From positions 2,666,001 through 2,730,000 of the forward strand of contig AP019416.1 in the NCBI GenBank assembly GCA_004295565.1: 64,000 nt of DNA. The letters are read 5' to 3'. A program made the translations under genes and the position numbers. This document shows, piece after piece, positions 39,976-50,714 of the stretch; position 1 is the stretch's first letter; each line of letters opens with the position of its first letter. The notes under the pieces are model-generated. The model was not told where the DNA came from and ran no database searches. It saw nothing but the letters and a program-made list of their open reading frames with translations. This stretch comes from Vreelandella olivaria (lineage in GTDB: Bacteria; Pseudomonadota; Gammaproteobacteria; Pseudomonadales; Halomonadaceae).

Positions 39976-40993
39976 ATGGCAGATTTACTTAGCGTGGCCA
40001 AACTTGCCGGCGTCTCTCGGGCAACCGCGGCGCGGGCTTTTTCAAGCCCCGAGCTGGTACGCCCAGCGACCCGGGAACGCGTTTTAAACGCGGCCCAGCA
40101 ACTGGCGTTCAGGCCCAATAAAGTCGCCCAACAGCTTCGCTCGCAGGCCACGCAGATGATTGGCGTGATGGTGCCCAGTCTCGACAACCCGGTGTTTGCC
40201 GAGCAGCTACAAGCCATGGAAGTGGCTGCCCGTGCGGCTGGCTACTCATTGATCGTTACCACCAGTGAATACTCACCCAGCCGCGAGGGTGACATTGTCG
40301 AGGAGATGCTGCGCCAGCGCGTGGACGGCTTGGTGCTTACTGTGGCAGAGGCGGATAACAGCGCCGTGCTGGACAAGCTGCGCTTGGAAACCACCCTGCT
40401 TACTGGTCTACAACCCGCCGGGCAGCAGCGGCTTCCCCCTCGGTGGGCGTCGATAACCGTGCCGCCAGCGCCGATGCCACTCGCCACTTAATCAGCATGG
40501 GCCATGAGCGAATTGGCATGGTCGCTGGCCCGTTGCTGCAGTCAGACCGCGCCCAACAACGCTTTGAAGGTTACTGCCACGCGATGGAAGAAGCGGGGCT
40601 GATGCCGCGCCCACTGGTAGAGATGACCCGTCATACCCAAGCAGACCTGGTCAGTCTCATGCCAGCGCTGAAAGGGGCTGACGCTCTTACGGGGGTCATC
40701 TGCACCAACGACCTGCTCGCCATCAGCCTGATGGGCGAACTTCAACGCGCCGGATTTAGGGTGCCTGATGACCTTTCCGTCATGGGCTTCGATGGGATCG
40801 CTCTGGGCAAGCACCTCTACCCGTCGCTATGCACCATTGAGCAGCCTCGCGCCGAAATCGGGCGCAGCGCCGTCCACACTCTGTTAGCCATGATTCGGGG
40901 AGAGCGCTGCGCGCCTAGCCCCTGCCCCACGCACTGCGTAGGGCGAAAGTGCCGGAACCCCGGCATCCCGTTAGTCCACGTTCGGTACGTTAG
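39976..40993 (+). CDS. LacI-family repressor (frameshifted)
   Basis: The N-terminal LacI helix-turn-helix reads MADLLSVAKLAGVSRATAARAFSSPELVRPATRERVLNAAQQLAFRPN. The sugar-binding-like effector domain has MIGVMVPSLDNPVFAEQLQAMEVAARAAGY, then ATRHLISMGHERIGMVAGP, ALTGVICTNDLLAISLMGELQRAGFRVPDDLSVMGFDG. Indels near 40440 and 40925 shift frames. The second one makes the repressor look fused to the next gene; the corrected end LPHALRRAKVPEP stops at 40993. About 338 aa. It heads the importer operon. Confidence 0.9.
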
Positions 40994-41006
40994 AGAGGAA
41001 CTTGGT

Positions 41007-42037
41007 ATGAGTCTTAAACGCATGAACCTTAAGCGTCTTTATCAAGCGGTATTGGCCACGGCGGTCATCAGTACGTCGGGAAGCGTGTTGGCGCAATCAG
41101 ACAACAATGCGATCTGCTACAACTGCCCACCCGAGTGGGCAGACTGGGGCACTCAGCTGCGTTTGATTGAGCAGGAGACCGGCATTCGCGTGCCCCAAGA
41201 CAACAAAAACTCCGGCCAGTCATTAGCCCAACTGGTGGCCGAAGCGGATAGCCCGGTGGCAGATGTCGTCTACTACGGGGTCACCTTTGGCATTCAGGCC
41301 ATGGAAGAGGACGTGGTAACGCCCTACCAGCCTACACACTGGGACGAGATCCCCGACGGCTTGAAAGATCCCGAAGGCAACTGGTTTGCCATTCACTCCG
41401 GCACGCTCGGTTTTATGGTCAACGTGGATGCCCTGGATGGCGCCCCGGTGCCCACCTCCTGGGAAGACCTGCTCAAGCCCGAGTATCGCGGCATGGTGGG
41501 CTACCTTGACCCGGCCAGCGCCTTTGTCGGCTACGTCGGTGCTGTGGCGGTCAACCAAGCCATGGGCGGCGATCTTAATGACTTCACCCCAGCCATCGAC
41601 TACTTCAATAAGCTTGCCGAGAACGACCCGATTGTGCCCAAGCAGACCAGCTATGCACGGGTGCTTTCTGGCGAGATCCCGATTCTGCTTGATTACGACT
41701 TCAACGCTTACCGAGCTCGCCACAGCGATGGTGCCAACGTGGAGTTCGTGATTCCAGAAGAGGGCAGCGTGGTGGTGCCTTATGTCATGAGCCTGGTAAA
41801 GGATGGCCCCAACCCCGAGAACGGCAAACAGGTGCTTGATTTCGTGCTCTCTGATCAAGGCCAAGCGGTATGGGCAGATGCTTACCTGCGCCCCGTGCGC
41901 GCCAGCGCCATCTCCCTGAAGCACGCGAAGTATTCCTCCCCGATAGCGACTATGCCCGCGCCGAAGCACTCGACTACAACGCCATGGCGGCTGCCCAGCG
42001 AAGCTTCTCCGAGCGGTATCTGTCGGAGGTGCGTTAA
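41007..42037 (+). CDS. ABC transporter substrate-binding protein (iron/phosphonate type fold; frameshifted near end)
   Basis: Periplasmic binding protein with signal peptide LYQAVLATAVISTSGSVLAQ. Mature residues include YNCPPEWADWGTQLRLIEQETGIRVP, VADVVYYGVTFGIQAMEEDVVTPYQP, and VPTSWEDLLKPEYRGMVGYLDPASAFVGY, characteristic of the extracellular binding proteins that serve Fe3+, thiamine, polyamine or phosphonate importers. An indel near 41925 scrambles the end; the corrected tail SDYARAEALDYNAMAAAQRSFSERYLSEVR stops at 42037. The operon's phosphodiesterase hints at a phosphodiester or phosphonate ligand. GAGAGGAA precedes the ATG. Confidence 0.85.
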
Positions 42038-42039
42038 TC

Positions 42040-42935
42040 ATGGCAGCGGCAGCCAAGCAGCCCTCCGGGGCTGCTTCTTACCTCAGTCGCCCCTCGACGC
42101 TAGTAGGGCCGGCCCGGCGTAAACGCCTGATTGCGCTGTGCGCCCTGCTGCCTGCGCTGATCATTTTCTGCGCCTTTTGGTTACTGCCTTTTCACGTCTG
42201 ATCATGATGGGTGCCGAAGCAGACCCAAGCAGTGGCATCAGTGCTTATCTGACTATTCTCACCCATCGGCAGTACTTGATCAGTCTGGCGACCACCGTTG
42301 GTCTCTCGCTGGTCGTGTCACTGGTAGCGGTGGCCATTGCCGGCGTTGCTGGCTTTTTTCTCGCCCGACAGCGTTTTTTTGGCAAGTCCATACTCGTGGC
42401 TATCCTCACCTTTCCGCTGGCCTTTCCTGGCGTCGTGGTGGGCTTTCTGGTCATTATGCTGGGCGGCCGCCAAGGCGCCCTGGCGCAAACCAGCCTTTGG
42501 CTATTTGGCGAGCGCTGGATGTTCGCCTACTCGCTGGCCGGGCTCTTTATTGGCTATCTCTACTTTTCGATTCCTCGCGTTATCACCACGGTAATGGCGG
42601 CCTGCGACAACCTGGATCAAAGCCTTGAAGAAGCCGCCCGCTCGTTAGGCGCTAACACCTGGCAAGTCACCAAAGACGTGATTATTCCAGGGATTGCTCC
42701 CGCACTGCTCTCAACCGGTGCCATCTGCTTTGCGACCAGCATGGGCGCTTTTGGCACGGCGTTTACCCTGGGCACGCGGCTAAGCATCCTGCCACTCAAT
42801 ATCTACGGCGAATTCACCAACTACGCCAACTTCGCCATGGCGGCTGCGCTTTCGGTGGTGCTGGGTGTGATCACCTGGATGGCGTTAAGCCTTGCCCGTC
42901 GGTTGGCAGGCGGCAATCTGGGAGCTTCGGTATGA
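42040..42935 (+). CDS. ABC transporter permease (first; frameshifted near N-terminus)
   Basis: Starts MAAAAKQPSGAASYLSRPST, two bases after the binding-protein stop. Restoring one T near 42190 gives WLLPFSRLIMMGAEADPSS. The membrane part has TTVGLSLVVSLVAVAIAGVAGFFLARQRF and the ATPase contact loop EEAARSLGANTWQVTKDVIIPGIAPALLSTG. About 298 aa. The closest relatives are permeases of the phosphonate/spermidine/Fe family. Confidence 0.88.
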
Positions 42936-43711
42936 AATCGCGTCTACGCTTTGTTCTGCAACTCAGCTTCACCCTGCTGGTGTGCTTATTCATGATCGTG
43001 CCCGTCGCCATGTCGGTGATGGCGGGCCTGACCGAGAACTACTTTGTGGGCCTTGAAAGCGGGCTGACCCTGCGCTGGGTCGATGAAGTGTGGTACCTCT
43101 ACGCCGATACCATCTGGCTCTCCATTAAACTGGCGCTCGCCTGTTTACTGATCACTATTCTGATCGGCGTCCCCGCCGCCTACGGTCTACTGCGCAGTCG
43201 TCGCCGCTGGGCCAACGCCATTGAAGAGCTGCTGCTTTTACCGGTTGCTGTGCCTGGGCTGGCCACCGCCCTTGCTCGCCTACGGCAGCTATCGGGAATT
43301 TCGCGGCAGTTGGCTATTTATTCTTGTCGGACACGTGCTGTTTACGCTGCCCTTTATGGTTCGCGCGGTGCTCTCCGTGATGCAGACCGCCAAGCTTCCG
43401 CAGCTAGAAGAAGCCGCCGCCAGCCTGGGCGCCAGCTTCCACCAGCGCTTTTTCGGCGTAGTCGTTCCCAACTGTATGAGCGGCATTCTGGCGGGCGCGC
43501 TGATGGTGGTTACCTTATCCATCGGCGAATTCAACATCACCTGGATGCTGCATACCCCTTGACCAAAACGCTGCCCGTCGGCTTAGCCGACAGCTACGCC
43601 TCCATGCGCCTTGAAGTGGGCTCGGCTTACACGCTGATATTTCTGGCGATGGTGGTGCCACTGTTGGTGGCGATTCAGTGGGCAGGCCACCTCACCGGGC
43701 AGCGCCGCTAA
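42932..43711 (+). CDS. ABC transporter permease (second; frameshifted)
   Basis: Partner permease, starting MKSRLRFVLQLSFTLLVCLFMIVPVAMSVMAGL and overlapping the previous stop. It continues through IWLSIKLALACLLITILIGVPAAYGLLRSRRRW and the loop LEEAAASLGASFHQRFFGVVVPNCMSGILAGALMVV, read in another frame after an indel near 43270. A second indel near 43560 returns to KTLPVGLADSYASMRLEVGSAYTLIFLAMVVPLLVA. About 260 aa. Confidence 0.88.
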   Translation: MKSRLRFVLQLSFTLLVCLFMIVPVAMSVMAGLTENYFVGLESGLTLRWVDEVWYLYADTIWLSIKLALACLLITILIGVPAAYGLLRSRRRWANAIEELLLLPVAVPGLATALARLRQLSGISRQLAIYSCRTRAVYAALYGSRGALRDADRQASAARRSRRQPGRQLPPALFRRSRSQLYERHSGGRADGGYLIHRRIQHHLDAAYPLTKTLPVGLADSYASMRLEVGSAYTLIFLAMVVPLLVAIQWAGHLTGQRR

Positions 43712-43734
43712 GTTCTATTAGTTGAGAATCCCTT

Positions 43735-44775
43735 ATGAGTTCATCTGTCAGCATTACCCTAAACCAGTGCAGCCGCACCTTTGCGGGTGGCACGACCGCG
43801 CTACAGCCGCTTGATTTACAGGTTAACGCGGGCGAAACCCTGGTACTGCTAGGCCCTTCCGGCTGCGGAAAAACCACCACCCTGCGCATTATCAGCGGCC
43901 TGGAAAGCCCCGACAAAGGTGGGCAGGTGCTGTTTGGCGAGCGCGATGTCACCGCCTTGCCGATTGAGAAGCGCGATGTAGGGATGGTGTTTCAAAACTA
44001 TGCGCTGTTTCCCAATATGAGCGTTGCCGACAACATTGCCTACGGGCTAAAAATACAGCGCTTGCCACGGGCAGAAATTGCCCAAAGGCTTGACGAAGTG
44101 ATGCGCATGGTCGACTTGCAAGGCTTTGGCGAGCGGCGCATCGACGCCCTCTCCGGCGGCCAAAAACAGCGCGTGGCGCTTGCCCGGGCGATTGCCGTGC
44201 GCCCCAAGGTACTGCTGTTTGATGAGCCATTGGCAGCCCTTGATGCCAAACTGCGTGACCGCTTGCGCATTGAGATTGGCCAATTGTTGCGTGAGCTTGG
44301 CACCACTGCGGTCTACGTCACCCACGACCAGGACGAGGCGATGGCCTTGGGTGATCGTATCGCGGTGATGCAAGCCGGGCGCATTGCCCAGTTAGGCACG
44401 CCCCAAGAGATTTATCACCAGCCAGCTAATGCGTTTGTCGCAGACTTTATTGGTGCGGTTAACTGCCTGGACGTCATCAGCACCCGCGCCGATGGCGGTT
44501 TGGTGGTACATGGCGGTGAGCTCCGAGCTTCACATTTGCAGGGCGTACCCACGATCTACTGCCGGCCAGAGGATATTCAGGTAGTGCCCCTTGACCAAGC
44601 CGATGTAAAGGGAGAGGTGGTGCAGAGTATTTTCCTGGGCCAAAGCCAACGCCTAATGGTCGATACCGGCGGCGCTATACCGCTGCAGATTGAGGCACCC
44701 TCCCGCCAGCGCTGGCCCAACGGCAGCGCGATTGGCCTAGCACTCCCCCTCCCGCGTGCTTTTTCATCCAGATAA
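43735..44775 (+). CDS. ABC transporter ATP-binding protein (PotA/FbpC type)
   Basis: Intact 346 aa. Walker A is LLGPSGCGKTTT, Q-loop GMVFQNYALFPNMSVADNIAYGLK, signature LSGGQKQRVALARAIA, Walker B VLLFDEPLAALDAKLRD, and switch histidine VYVTHDQDEA. A C-terminal TOBE-like domain (YCRPEDIQVVPLDQADVKGEVVQSIFLGQSQRLMV) is typical of spermidine, iron and 2-aminoethylphosphonate importers. It energises the two upstream permeases. Confidence 0.92.
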   Translation: MSSSVSITLNQCSRTFAGGTTALQPLDLQVNAGETLVLLGPSGCGKTTTLRIISGLESPDKGGQVLFGERDVTALPIEKRDVGMVFQNYALFPNMSVADNIAYGLKIQRLPRAEIAQRLDEVMRMVDLQGFGERRIDALSGGQKQRVALARAIAVRPKVLLFDEPLAALDAKLRDRLRIEIGQLLRELGTTAVYVTHDQDEAMALGDRIAVMQAGRIAQLGTPQEIYHQPANAFVADFIGAVNCLDVISTRADGGLVVHGGELRASHLQGVPTIYCRPEDIQVVPLDQADVKGEVVQSIFLGQSQRLMVDTGGAIPLQIEAPSRQRWPNGSAIGLALPLPRAFSSR

Positions 44776-44810
44776 GCCCACTGCCCCGGTTGATGCTAAG
44801 GAGGCGGCCA

Positions 44811-45663
44811 ATGGCTGACTTTCAGAAAGATCCTCATACCCAGCAATGCCTTATCGCCCAGATTAGCGATCCGCACATAAAGGCAGGCGGCAAGCTCTCC
44901 TATCGCCAAGTGGATACCGCCAATGCTTTACGCAAAGCGATCAGCAAACTCGATCAGCTTGCCCCGCGGCCCGACCTGGTGCTGATTAGCGGCGACCTGG
45001 TTGATTTTGGCCACCCGGACGAGTACGCCACCTTTAAACAGCTCCTGGCTGAGTTAACGCTGCCCGTGTATCTGATTCCCGGCAATCACGACGACCGCCA
45101 ACATCTGCGTAATGCATTCCCGGAGCATCGCTACCTGTTTCAGCACCGCGACTACTTGCAGTGGGTCGTGGATGACTACCTTGTACGCATCATAGGGCTC
45201 GACTCATTGGTGCCGGGTAACCCCACGGGGAGCTAAGCGATGAAAGCCTGCAGTGGCTGGATACAGTACTGGCTGAGCAGCCCGATAAACCGACGCTGGT
45301 CATGGTGCATCACCACCCGTTTGTGAGTGGCATCGACCATATGGATCGCCAGCCGCTTAAGCGACCAGAGGCGCTAGCCGACGTTATTGGCAAACATACC
45401 CAGGTCGAGCGCGTGCTCTGCGGACATCTCCACCGCTCGATTCAGGCCCGCTTTGCTAACACTCTGGCGATTAGCTGCCCCGGCGTTTCCCATCAGGTTA
45501 GCTTGGATCTAACGCCAAACGGCCCTTCCAGCTTTCAGCTAGAGCCCCCGGTTACCTGCTGCACCACTGGTCGGCGACTAACGGTATGGTGACTCACCAA
45601 GGCTTTATCGACCACTACCCCGGCCCTTTCCCGTTTTACGATGCCAACGGGTTAATTGATTAA
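44811..45663 (+). CDS. GpdQ/CpdA-like class III metallophosphodiesterase (frameshifted)
   Basis: A calcineurin-like binuclear metal phosphodiesterase. Metal ligands are visible in LIAQISDPHI (D, H), LVLISGDLVDFG (D), LIPGNHDDR (N, H), MVHHHPFVSG (H) and VLCGHLHRS (H-x-H). GpdQ hydrolyses glycerophosphodiesters. Indels lie near 45230 and 45545; the corrected end reads FIDHYPGPFPFYDANGLID. About 284 aa, with AAGGAGG upstream. As last gene of the operon it probably cleaves the imported ligand inside the cell (inference). Confidence 0.85.
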
Positions 45664-46515
45664 GGCGTGGCCATGGGAGAAAGCGACTCGTTGTTGACCT
45701 TTGCCAGCTCCCAGGCCTGCACTATCTGCTTTTTCTCTAACCCCCAGCGATAACCACCGAGGGCACCGCTTTGTTGAATCACCCGGTGGCAGGGGATCCA
45801 TAGCGCGATGGGGTTAGCGCCCACCGCATTACCCACTGCACGGGACGACTTAGGCGTGCCCAATGCCTGGGCGATATGCGAGTAGCTCGCCAGTTGACCT
45901 TCAGGAATGGTCAGCAGCGCCCGCCAAACCGCTATTTGGAAGTTGGTGCCCGTCACGTGCAGTGACAAAGCGGCAGCGCCCTCGTCGGCTCGGTTAAACA
46001 GCCTTTCCACCGCATAGCGGGTGGTCTCGGGGCTATGCTGAAAGGTGCTGCGCGGCCAATCCTTGGCCAGCCTCGCCAGTAACTCCTCCGTGTTAGTCGT
46101 ATCGACAAACCCCATTCGGCAGATACCGCGGGGAGTTACCGCGACGAAAAGACTGCCTAGAGGCGTTTCATGCACGCCGTAGGCAATCTCCACTCCCTCC
46201 CCTTGGCGTTTAAACTCGCCGGGTGTGACCGCCTCTAACTGAACAAAGTGGTCGTAAAGCCTCGATCCACCGCTGAGCCCTAGCGTATGGGCAATATCCA
46301 GGAGCGAAGTAGAAGCCTGAATCAGTTGTTTACTGCGCTCTAACGTTAGCGCTTGCAAAAACGTTTAGGGCTAACACCCGCGTAACGACAAAATAGCCGT
46401 TGGAAATGGAAAGCGCTTAAATGTACGTGAGCGGCCACGGTTTCCAGGTTGGGCTGCTCCGCCACGTGGGCCACCATATAGGCCATGGCTTTTCGATACG
46501 CGCGTAGTCGTTCAT
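45660..46515 (-). CDS. AraC-domain O6-methylguanine methyltransferase (short Ada-like; frameshifted)
   Basis: N-terminal AraC-type helix-turn-helix (NLETVAAHVHLSAFHFQRLFCRYAGVSPKRFL) is joined to a methylated-DNA cysteine methyltransferase domain with the acceptor in WIPCHRVIQQSGALGGYRWG. The N-terminal zinc domain of full Ada, which senses methylphosphotriesters, is absent: the protein begins directly at the DNA-binding domain. Indels near 46490 and 46360 must be corrected. About 285 aa. It probably repairs alkylated guanine without the classical Ada sensing route. Confidence 0.88.
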
Positions 46516-46669
46516 TGTGTAGTCTCTGTGCCTTCGTGCTTATTTAACCATCAGCCTAAGCGCTCACAGGCGAGTTGCCGACCCGAATCTTGCTAATGGC
46601 ATAGCAGACAGCTCAACACTTTTCCGCTAGGGTAATGCCCCGCCTCCACTGACGGTACACGATACGCCC

Positions 46670-47590
46670 ATGCAAGACTTGATCAATGACATTGCAGCAG
46701 CCATGGCAAAAGCGGAAGAGCGTGGCAAGGTCGCCGACTATATCCCGGAGCTTGGCCATGTTGACCCGCAGCAGTTTGCTATTTCGCTGGCCACCGTGGA
46801 TGGCAACGTTTATTCGGCAGGTTGTGCTACTACGCCCTTCTCGATTCAGAGTATCTCGAAAGTATTTACGCTGACCATTGCGCTGGGGCAAGTGGGTGAT
46901 TCGCTGTGGTCGAAAGTGGGCCGCGAACCCTCGGGTGATCCGTTCAACTCCATCGTTCAGCTAGAGCATGAAAGCGGCAAGCCGCGTAATCCGTTTATCA
47001 ATGCCGGGGCTATTGCGGTGGTCGATGCGATCATGATGGGCCATGAGCCCAAAGAGACACTGGGCGAGATTCTTAGCTTTGTGCGCTATATCGCCGATGA
47101 CGACAGCATTTACTTCGACCACGCGGTGGCTGCCTCAGAGATGGCCCACCGCGACCGCAACGCCTCACTGGCGCACTTTATGAAAGCCTTTGGGCATCTA
47201 CGCCACGATGTCGATAAGGTACTGGGCACCTACTTCCACCAGTGCGCTATCGCCATGAGCTGTAAACAGCTCGCCCATGCCGGGCTGTTTTTGGCTTCCG
47301 ATGGCATCAATAAACCCAGCGGCATTCGCGTGGTAGCGCCCCAGCGGGCCCGCCGGATCAATTCACTAATGATGATGTGCGGGCACTACGACGCCTCTGG
47401 GGAATTCGCCTTCCGCGTTGGCCTGCCCGGCAAAAGCGGCGTGGGTGGCGGCATTCTGGCGATTGCTCCAGGCCACGGTTCTATTGCCGTCTGGTCACCG
47501 GGATTAGATAGCTACGGCAACAGTTTATTAGGCACCCAAGCGCTGGAAATGTTTGTGCAGCGTACCGGCTGGTCGGTGTTTGGGCATTAG
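46670..47590 (+). CDS. glsA: Glutaminase A
   Basis: Intact 306 aa, beta-lactamase-like serine-dependent glutaminase that hydrolyses glutamine to glutamate and ammonia. The catalytic serine-lysine pair is in [28 protein letters not shown], the tyrosine region [22 protein letters not shown], and [32 protein letters not shown] are conserved. It stands alone, with no amino-acid transporter directly beside it except the LysE-type exporter just downstream. Confidence 0.96.
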   Translation: MQDLINDIAAAMAKAEERGKVADYIPELGHVDPQQFAISLATVDGNVYSAGCATTPFSIQSISKVFTLTIALGQVGDSLWSKVGREPSGDPFNSIVQLEHESGKPRNPFINAGAIAVVDAIMMGHEPKETLGEILSFVRYIADDDSIYFDHAVAASEMAHRDRNASLAHFMKAFGHLRHDVDKVLGTYFHQCAIAMSCKQLAHAGLFLASDGINKPSGIRVVAPQRARRINSLMMMCGHYDASGEFAFRVGLPGKSGVGGGILAIAPGHGSIAVWSPGLDSYGNSLLGTQALEMFVQRTGWSVFGH

Positions 47591-47681
47591 CAAGGCAACG
47601 GCTTAAACAACCACCTCAATTTTGTGCAATACCGCCAACAGCCGCCATTGCAAACTCCTTTCACTAACGAGGAGGATGACA

Positions 47682-48284
47682 ATGAGCGTTTCACTAGCAT
47701 CGATTGCCTTACCCATGGCCGCATTTGCGCTTGCCGCGTCTATTTCGCCGGGACCGGTCAACATCGTTTGTTTGAGTAGCGGTACGCATTACCCTATCGC
47801 TAAAGGGTTTGTGTTTGTCACCGGCGCTACGCTGGGGTTCGTTGCGCTGTTTTTAGCCATTGGTGCGGGGCTTTACTCACTGCTGAGTGTAGCGCCGCTG
47901 CTGGAAGTGCTTTTACGCTGGGCAGGTATTATTTTTTTACTCTACCTTAGCTATCAACTGTTGCAGCACGATGGTCGCGTACAGGAAAGAGGCGCCGACA
48001 ACGCACCGGGGTTTTGGGCAGGCGCCATGATGCAGTGGCTTAACCCCAAAGCGTGGTTGGCGTCTGCCGCCGGCATTGGCGCCTATACCACTGCTAATGA
48101 GCCCTATCTGCTATGGCTGTTCGCCAGCCTCTACCTGCCTATTTGCTGGCTATCACTGGCCAGTTGGGTCTATGCAGGCGCTTTTCTGAAACGCTATGTT
48201 CATCGTCCTATCATCTTACTAACGATTAACCGCGCACTCGCTATCTGCTTGGCAGCTAGCGCTATTGTCTTACTGATTGAGTAG
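47682..48284 (+). CDS. LysE-family amino-acid exporter
   Basis: Intact protein of about 200 aa with six membrane segments. AASISPGPVNIVCLSSG matches the LysE signature with SPGP, and AMMQWLNPKAWLASAAGI matches the conserved NPKAW(L/F). The start MSVSLASIA at 47682 has GAGGAGG at the right spacing; an ATG six bases earlier is less likely. It converges with, and overlaps by 15 bp, an AraC regulator often found beside such exporters. Confidence 0.9.
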   Translation: MSVSLASIALPMAAFALAASISPGPVNIVCLSSGTHYPIAKGFVFVTGATLGFVALFLAIGAGLYSLLSVAPLLEVLLRWAGIIFLLYLSYQLLQHDGRVQERGADNAPGFWAGAMMQWLNPKAWLASAAGIGAYTTANEPYLLWLFASLYLPICWLSLASWVYAGAFLKRYVHRPIILLTINRALAICLAASAIVLLIE

Positions 48285-49101
48285 CGGATAGCGATACTGG
48301 TTGGGTGTCGCGGCTACCAGCCGTTTGAATGTTCTTTGGAAGTGCGGCTGGTCATTAAAGCCAGCGTTCAAAGCCGCCTCAACAATAGGTTGCCCTTGTT
48401 TTAACGCTTTCTGCCCCATCTGAATTCGCTGATTAATCAGGTAAGCATGGGGCGTTAGTCCAAAGTGCTGCTTGAAGGCGCGAATCAAATGCCCAGCGCT
48501 ATAGCCGGACTGCTGGCATAGGCGTTCTAGCGATATATCAGCGCTACAGTTGGCACGCAAATAGGCCGCGACCTGTTCTAGCGCACCGGGCGCTTGAGGT
48601 AGTGCCGCAGGGGATTCTCGAGCAAGCACTTGCAGCATGGTAGACAAGTACCCAACTAGCGCCGTTTGCTTTTCGCCAATATCGTGTTGTTCGTCCAGCA
48701 AACAAGCGGCCATGTCACAGTACCCAGCATACAGCGCTGGCTGGGTAATGACGGCGGTAGCGATATCTTGCCAGTCAGGGGTATTGAGCAGGCCCAATTG
48801 ATAGCGCAGCTCACTCAGCCACTCGGTATCGACGTAGAGCATCAAATACGCCCAGGGCTGGTTTTCGATGGGGTTGCAGGCATGCACCCAGTGGGGTTCA
48901 TCATCACGATGTCACCCGCGCTAATCTGATGCGTCGCATCACGATAACAAAAGTGCTTTGACCTGCGGTAACGGCCCCCAGCGACCAATGAGTATGGCTG
49001 TGCGGCGCATAGCAAACTTGTCGCGCGTCGCTAATCTTGCGCAGCTCCACATAGGGCATACGCGCATCCCGCCAGAAGATAGGTGACGAAATTGTACTCA
49101 T
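48270..49101 (-). CDS. AraC-family transcriptional regulator (frameshifted)
   Basis: An N-terminal cupin-like sensor (MSTISSPIFWRDARMPYVELRKISDARQVCYAPHSHTHWSLGAVTAG) and a C-terminal double helix-turn-helix: ISLERLCQQSGYSAGHLIRAFKQHFGLTPHAYLINQRIQMGQKAL, then AALNAGFNDQPHFQRTFKRLVAATPNQYR. An indel near 48930 separates the two. About 277 aa. This architecture accompanies LysE-type exporters, and the adjoining exporter is its likely target. Confidence 0.9.
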
Positions 49102-49264
49102 GCTCTGCTCGTGTTATTCAAAAATAGTGGAAATAGCAATTGTTCCTGCCACTTGGCTTGGGCTGGACAATAGCACAGCACAAGCACAGTATGGGCCGCT
49201 GATAAACGCTATATAAACTAAATTGCATAGGGATATGCAACGCCAAATTCGTCAGGAGGACGCC

Positions 49265-50080
49265 ATGGCCAGTCGTATGAAAAACCCCGACCACCGTGAT
49301 GCAATTACCCTTTACGCTCGCATGGGTTACGCTTCCCGCGGCATTGTGTATGTATTAGTGGGCGGCCTCGCGGCGCTGGCAGCGTTTGGACAAGGCGGCC
49401 AAACAGAAGGCAGCCGCGGCGCCTTAGAGCGCCTGCTCACGGCCCCCTTTGGTAACGTGTTGCTAGGCCTCATTGCCGTTGGCTTGTTGGGTTACGCTAT
49501 GTGGCGAACTATCCAAGCAGTTAAAGACGCCGACCATCACGGCAACGGCGCCAAAGGTTTAGCAATTCGCGCAGGCTTATTAGCGAGCGCCATTACCCAT
49601 ACGCTGTTGGCATTTTTGCCGCTACACTCATCTTCCAATATGCTGGCTCTTCTGGTGATTCCAGTGGCGGTTCCCAAGGTGTGGCGGGTTGGCTGATGCA
49701 GCAGCCTTTCGGGCGCTGGCTGGTAGGCGGGGTTGGCCTCATCATGATTGGCGTAGGCATCGCCCACGCATTTAAAGGTTATAAGGCCAAATTCGACAAA
49801 CACTTCTCTATGCCGACACAGACGCAACAGTGGGCCTATCCTATCTGTCGTTTCGGCTTGGTGATTCGTGGCGTTGTGTTTGTGATCGTGGGCAGCTTTT
49901 TATCATCGCCGCTTATCAAATCGACCCCAATGAAGCAGGCGGTATGGGGAAGTGTTTAGCGCCCTGCGAAGCCAGCCCTTCGGTCAGTGGCTGCTTGCGT
50001 TTGTTGCTTTAGGGCTATTCGCATTCGGACTTTACAGCGTGTTAGCGGCTATTTACCGCCGCATTAATCCCGAGATGTAA
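49265..50080 (+). CDS. DUF1206-family membrane protein (frameshifted)
   Basis: Three repeats of a two-helix unit with about six membrane segments. Repeated signatures are RMGYASRGIVYVLVGGLAALAAFG, FGRWLVGGVGLIMIGVGIAHAFKGYKAKF, and RFGLVIRGVVFVIVGS. Each repeat has the DUF1206 pattern G-x-(S/A)-R-G-x-V-(Y/F). Function unknown. Indels lie near 49615 and 49900. The corrected end is LYSVLAAIYRRINPEM, about 271 aa. AGGAGG precedes the start at 49265. Confidence 0.85.
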
Positions 50081-50088
50081 TCCCCATC

Positions 50089-50691
50089 ATGGCCCTAACA
50101 TCAAAGCGAACTAAACAGTGGTTCGAGCGCATTAACGGCTCCAAGAACATGCTGTGGCTACTCGGAACCCTCTCCTTTCTGGAGACCATTGTTCTGCCCA
50201 TTCCCATCGAGCTGGTATTGATACCGCTAATGGCCGTTAACAAGCAGCGTATCTGGGCAATTGCCACGGCTACCACGCTGGGCTGCTTGGTGGCGTCAAT
50301 CGTTGGCTATGGCGTGGGCATGGTGCTTTACCAATCCGTCGGTACCTGGTTTATCGACTTTATGGGGATGGAGCAGAGCTACCAGGCGTTCCAGAGCTTC
50401 TTCGACCAGTACGGTTTTGCTGCGATTCTGGCCATTGGCATATTGCCTATCCCTTTTCAGGTGGCGATGATTACCGCCGGGCTGTCTGGCTACCCCATAC
50501 TGCTTTTCGCCCTGGCGGCGCTCATTGCCCGCGGCTTACGCTATTTCGGTCTGGCTTGGCTGGTTCACCGCTTTGGTCATGACGTGCTGGTGTTGTGGAA
50601 ACGCCATGCCTTGGTAACCAGTTTGGTAGCCGGGGTCGCTGTACTGGTGGTAGCGCTAGGGCTGCAGGCATTGGCTGGGCGGGTAGTGTAA
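50089..50691 (+). CDS. YqaA/DedA-like VTT-domain membrane protein
   Basis: Intact 200 aa. SFLETIVLPIPIELVLIPLMAVN, then FFDQYGFAAILAIGILPIPFQVAMITAGLSG and ARGLRYFGLAWLVHRFGHDV, are typical of the YqaA branch of the DedA/VTT family, membrane proteins that move lipids or maintain membrane potential. It starts 9 bp after the DUF1206 gene, in the same direction. Confidence 0.88.
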   Translation: MALTSKRTKQWFERINGSKNMLWLLGTLSFLETIVLPIPIELVLIPLMAVNKQRIWAIATATTLGCLVASIVGYGVGMVLYQSVGTWFIDFMGMEQSYQAFQSFFDQYGFAAILAIGILPIPFQVAMITAGLSGYPILLFALAALIARGLRYFGLAWLVHRFGHDVLVLWKRHALVTSLVAGVAVLVVALGLQALAGRVV

Positions 50692-50714
50692 GCAACTACA
50701 CCGGGGCTCATTTC

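Noticed and set aside
40443-42122. A natural fusion of the LacI repressor with the binding protein
   Set aside because: The binding protein has its own RBS, ATG and signal peptide, and an indel near 40925 restores a normal LacI end at 40993.
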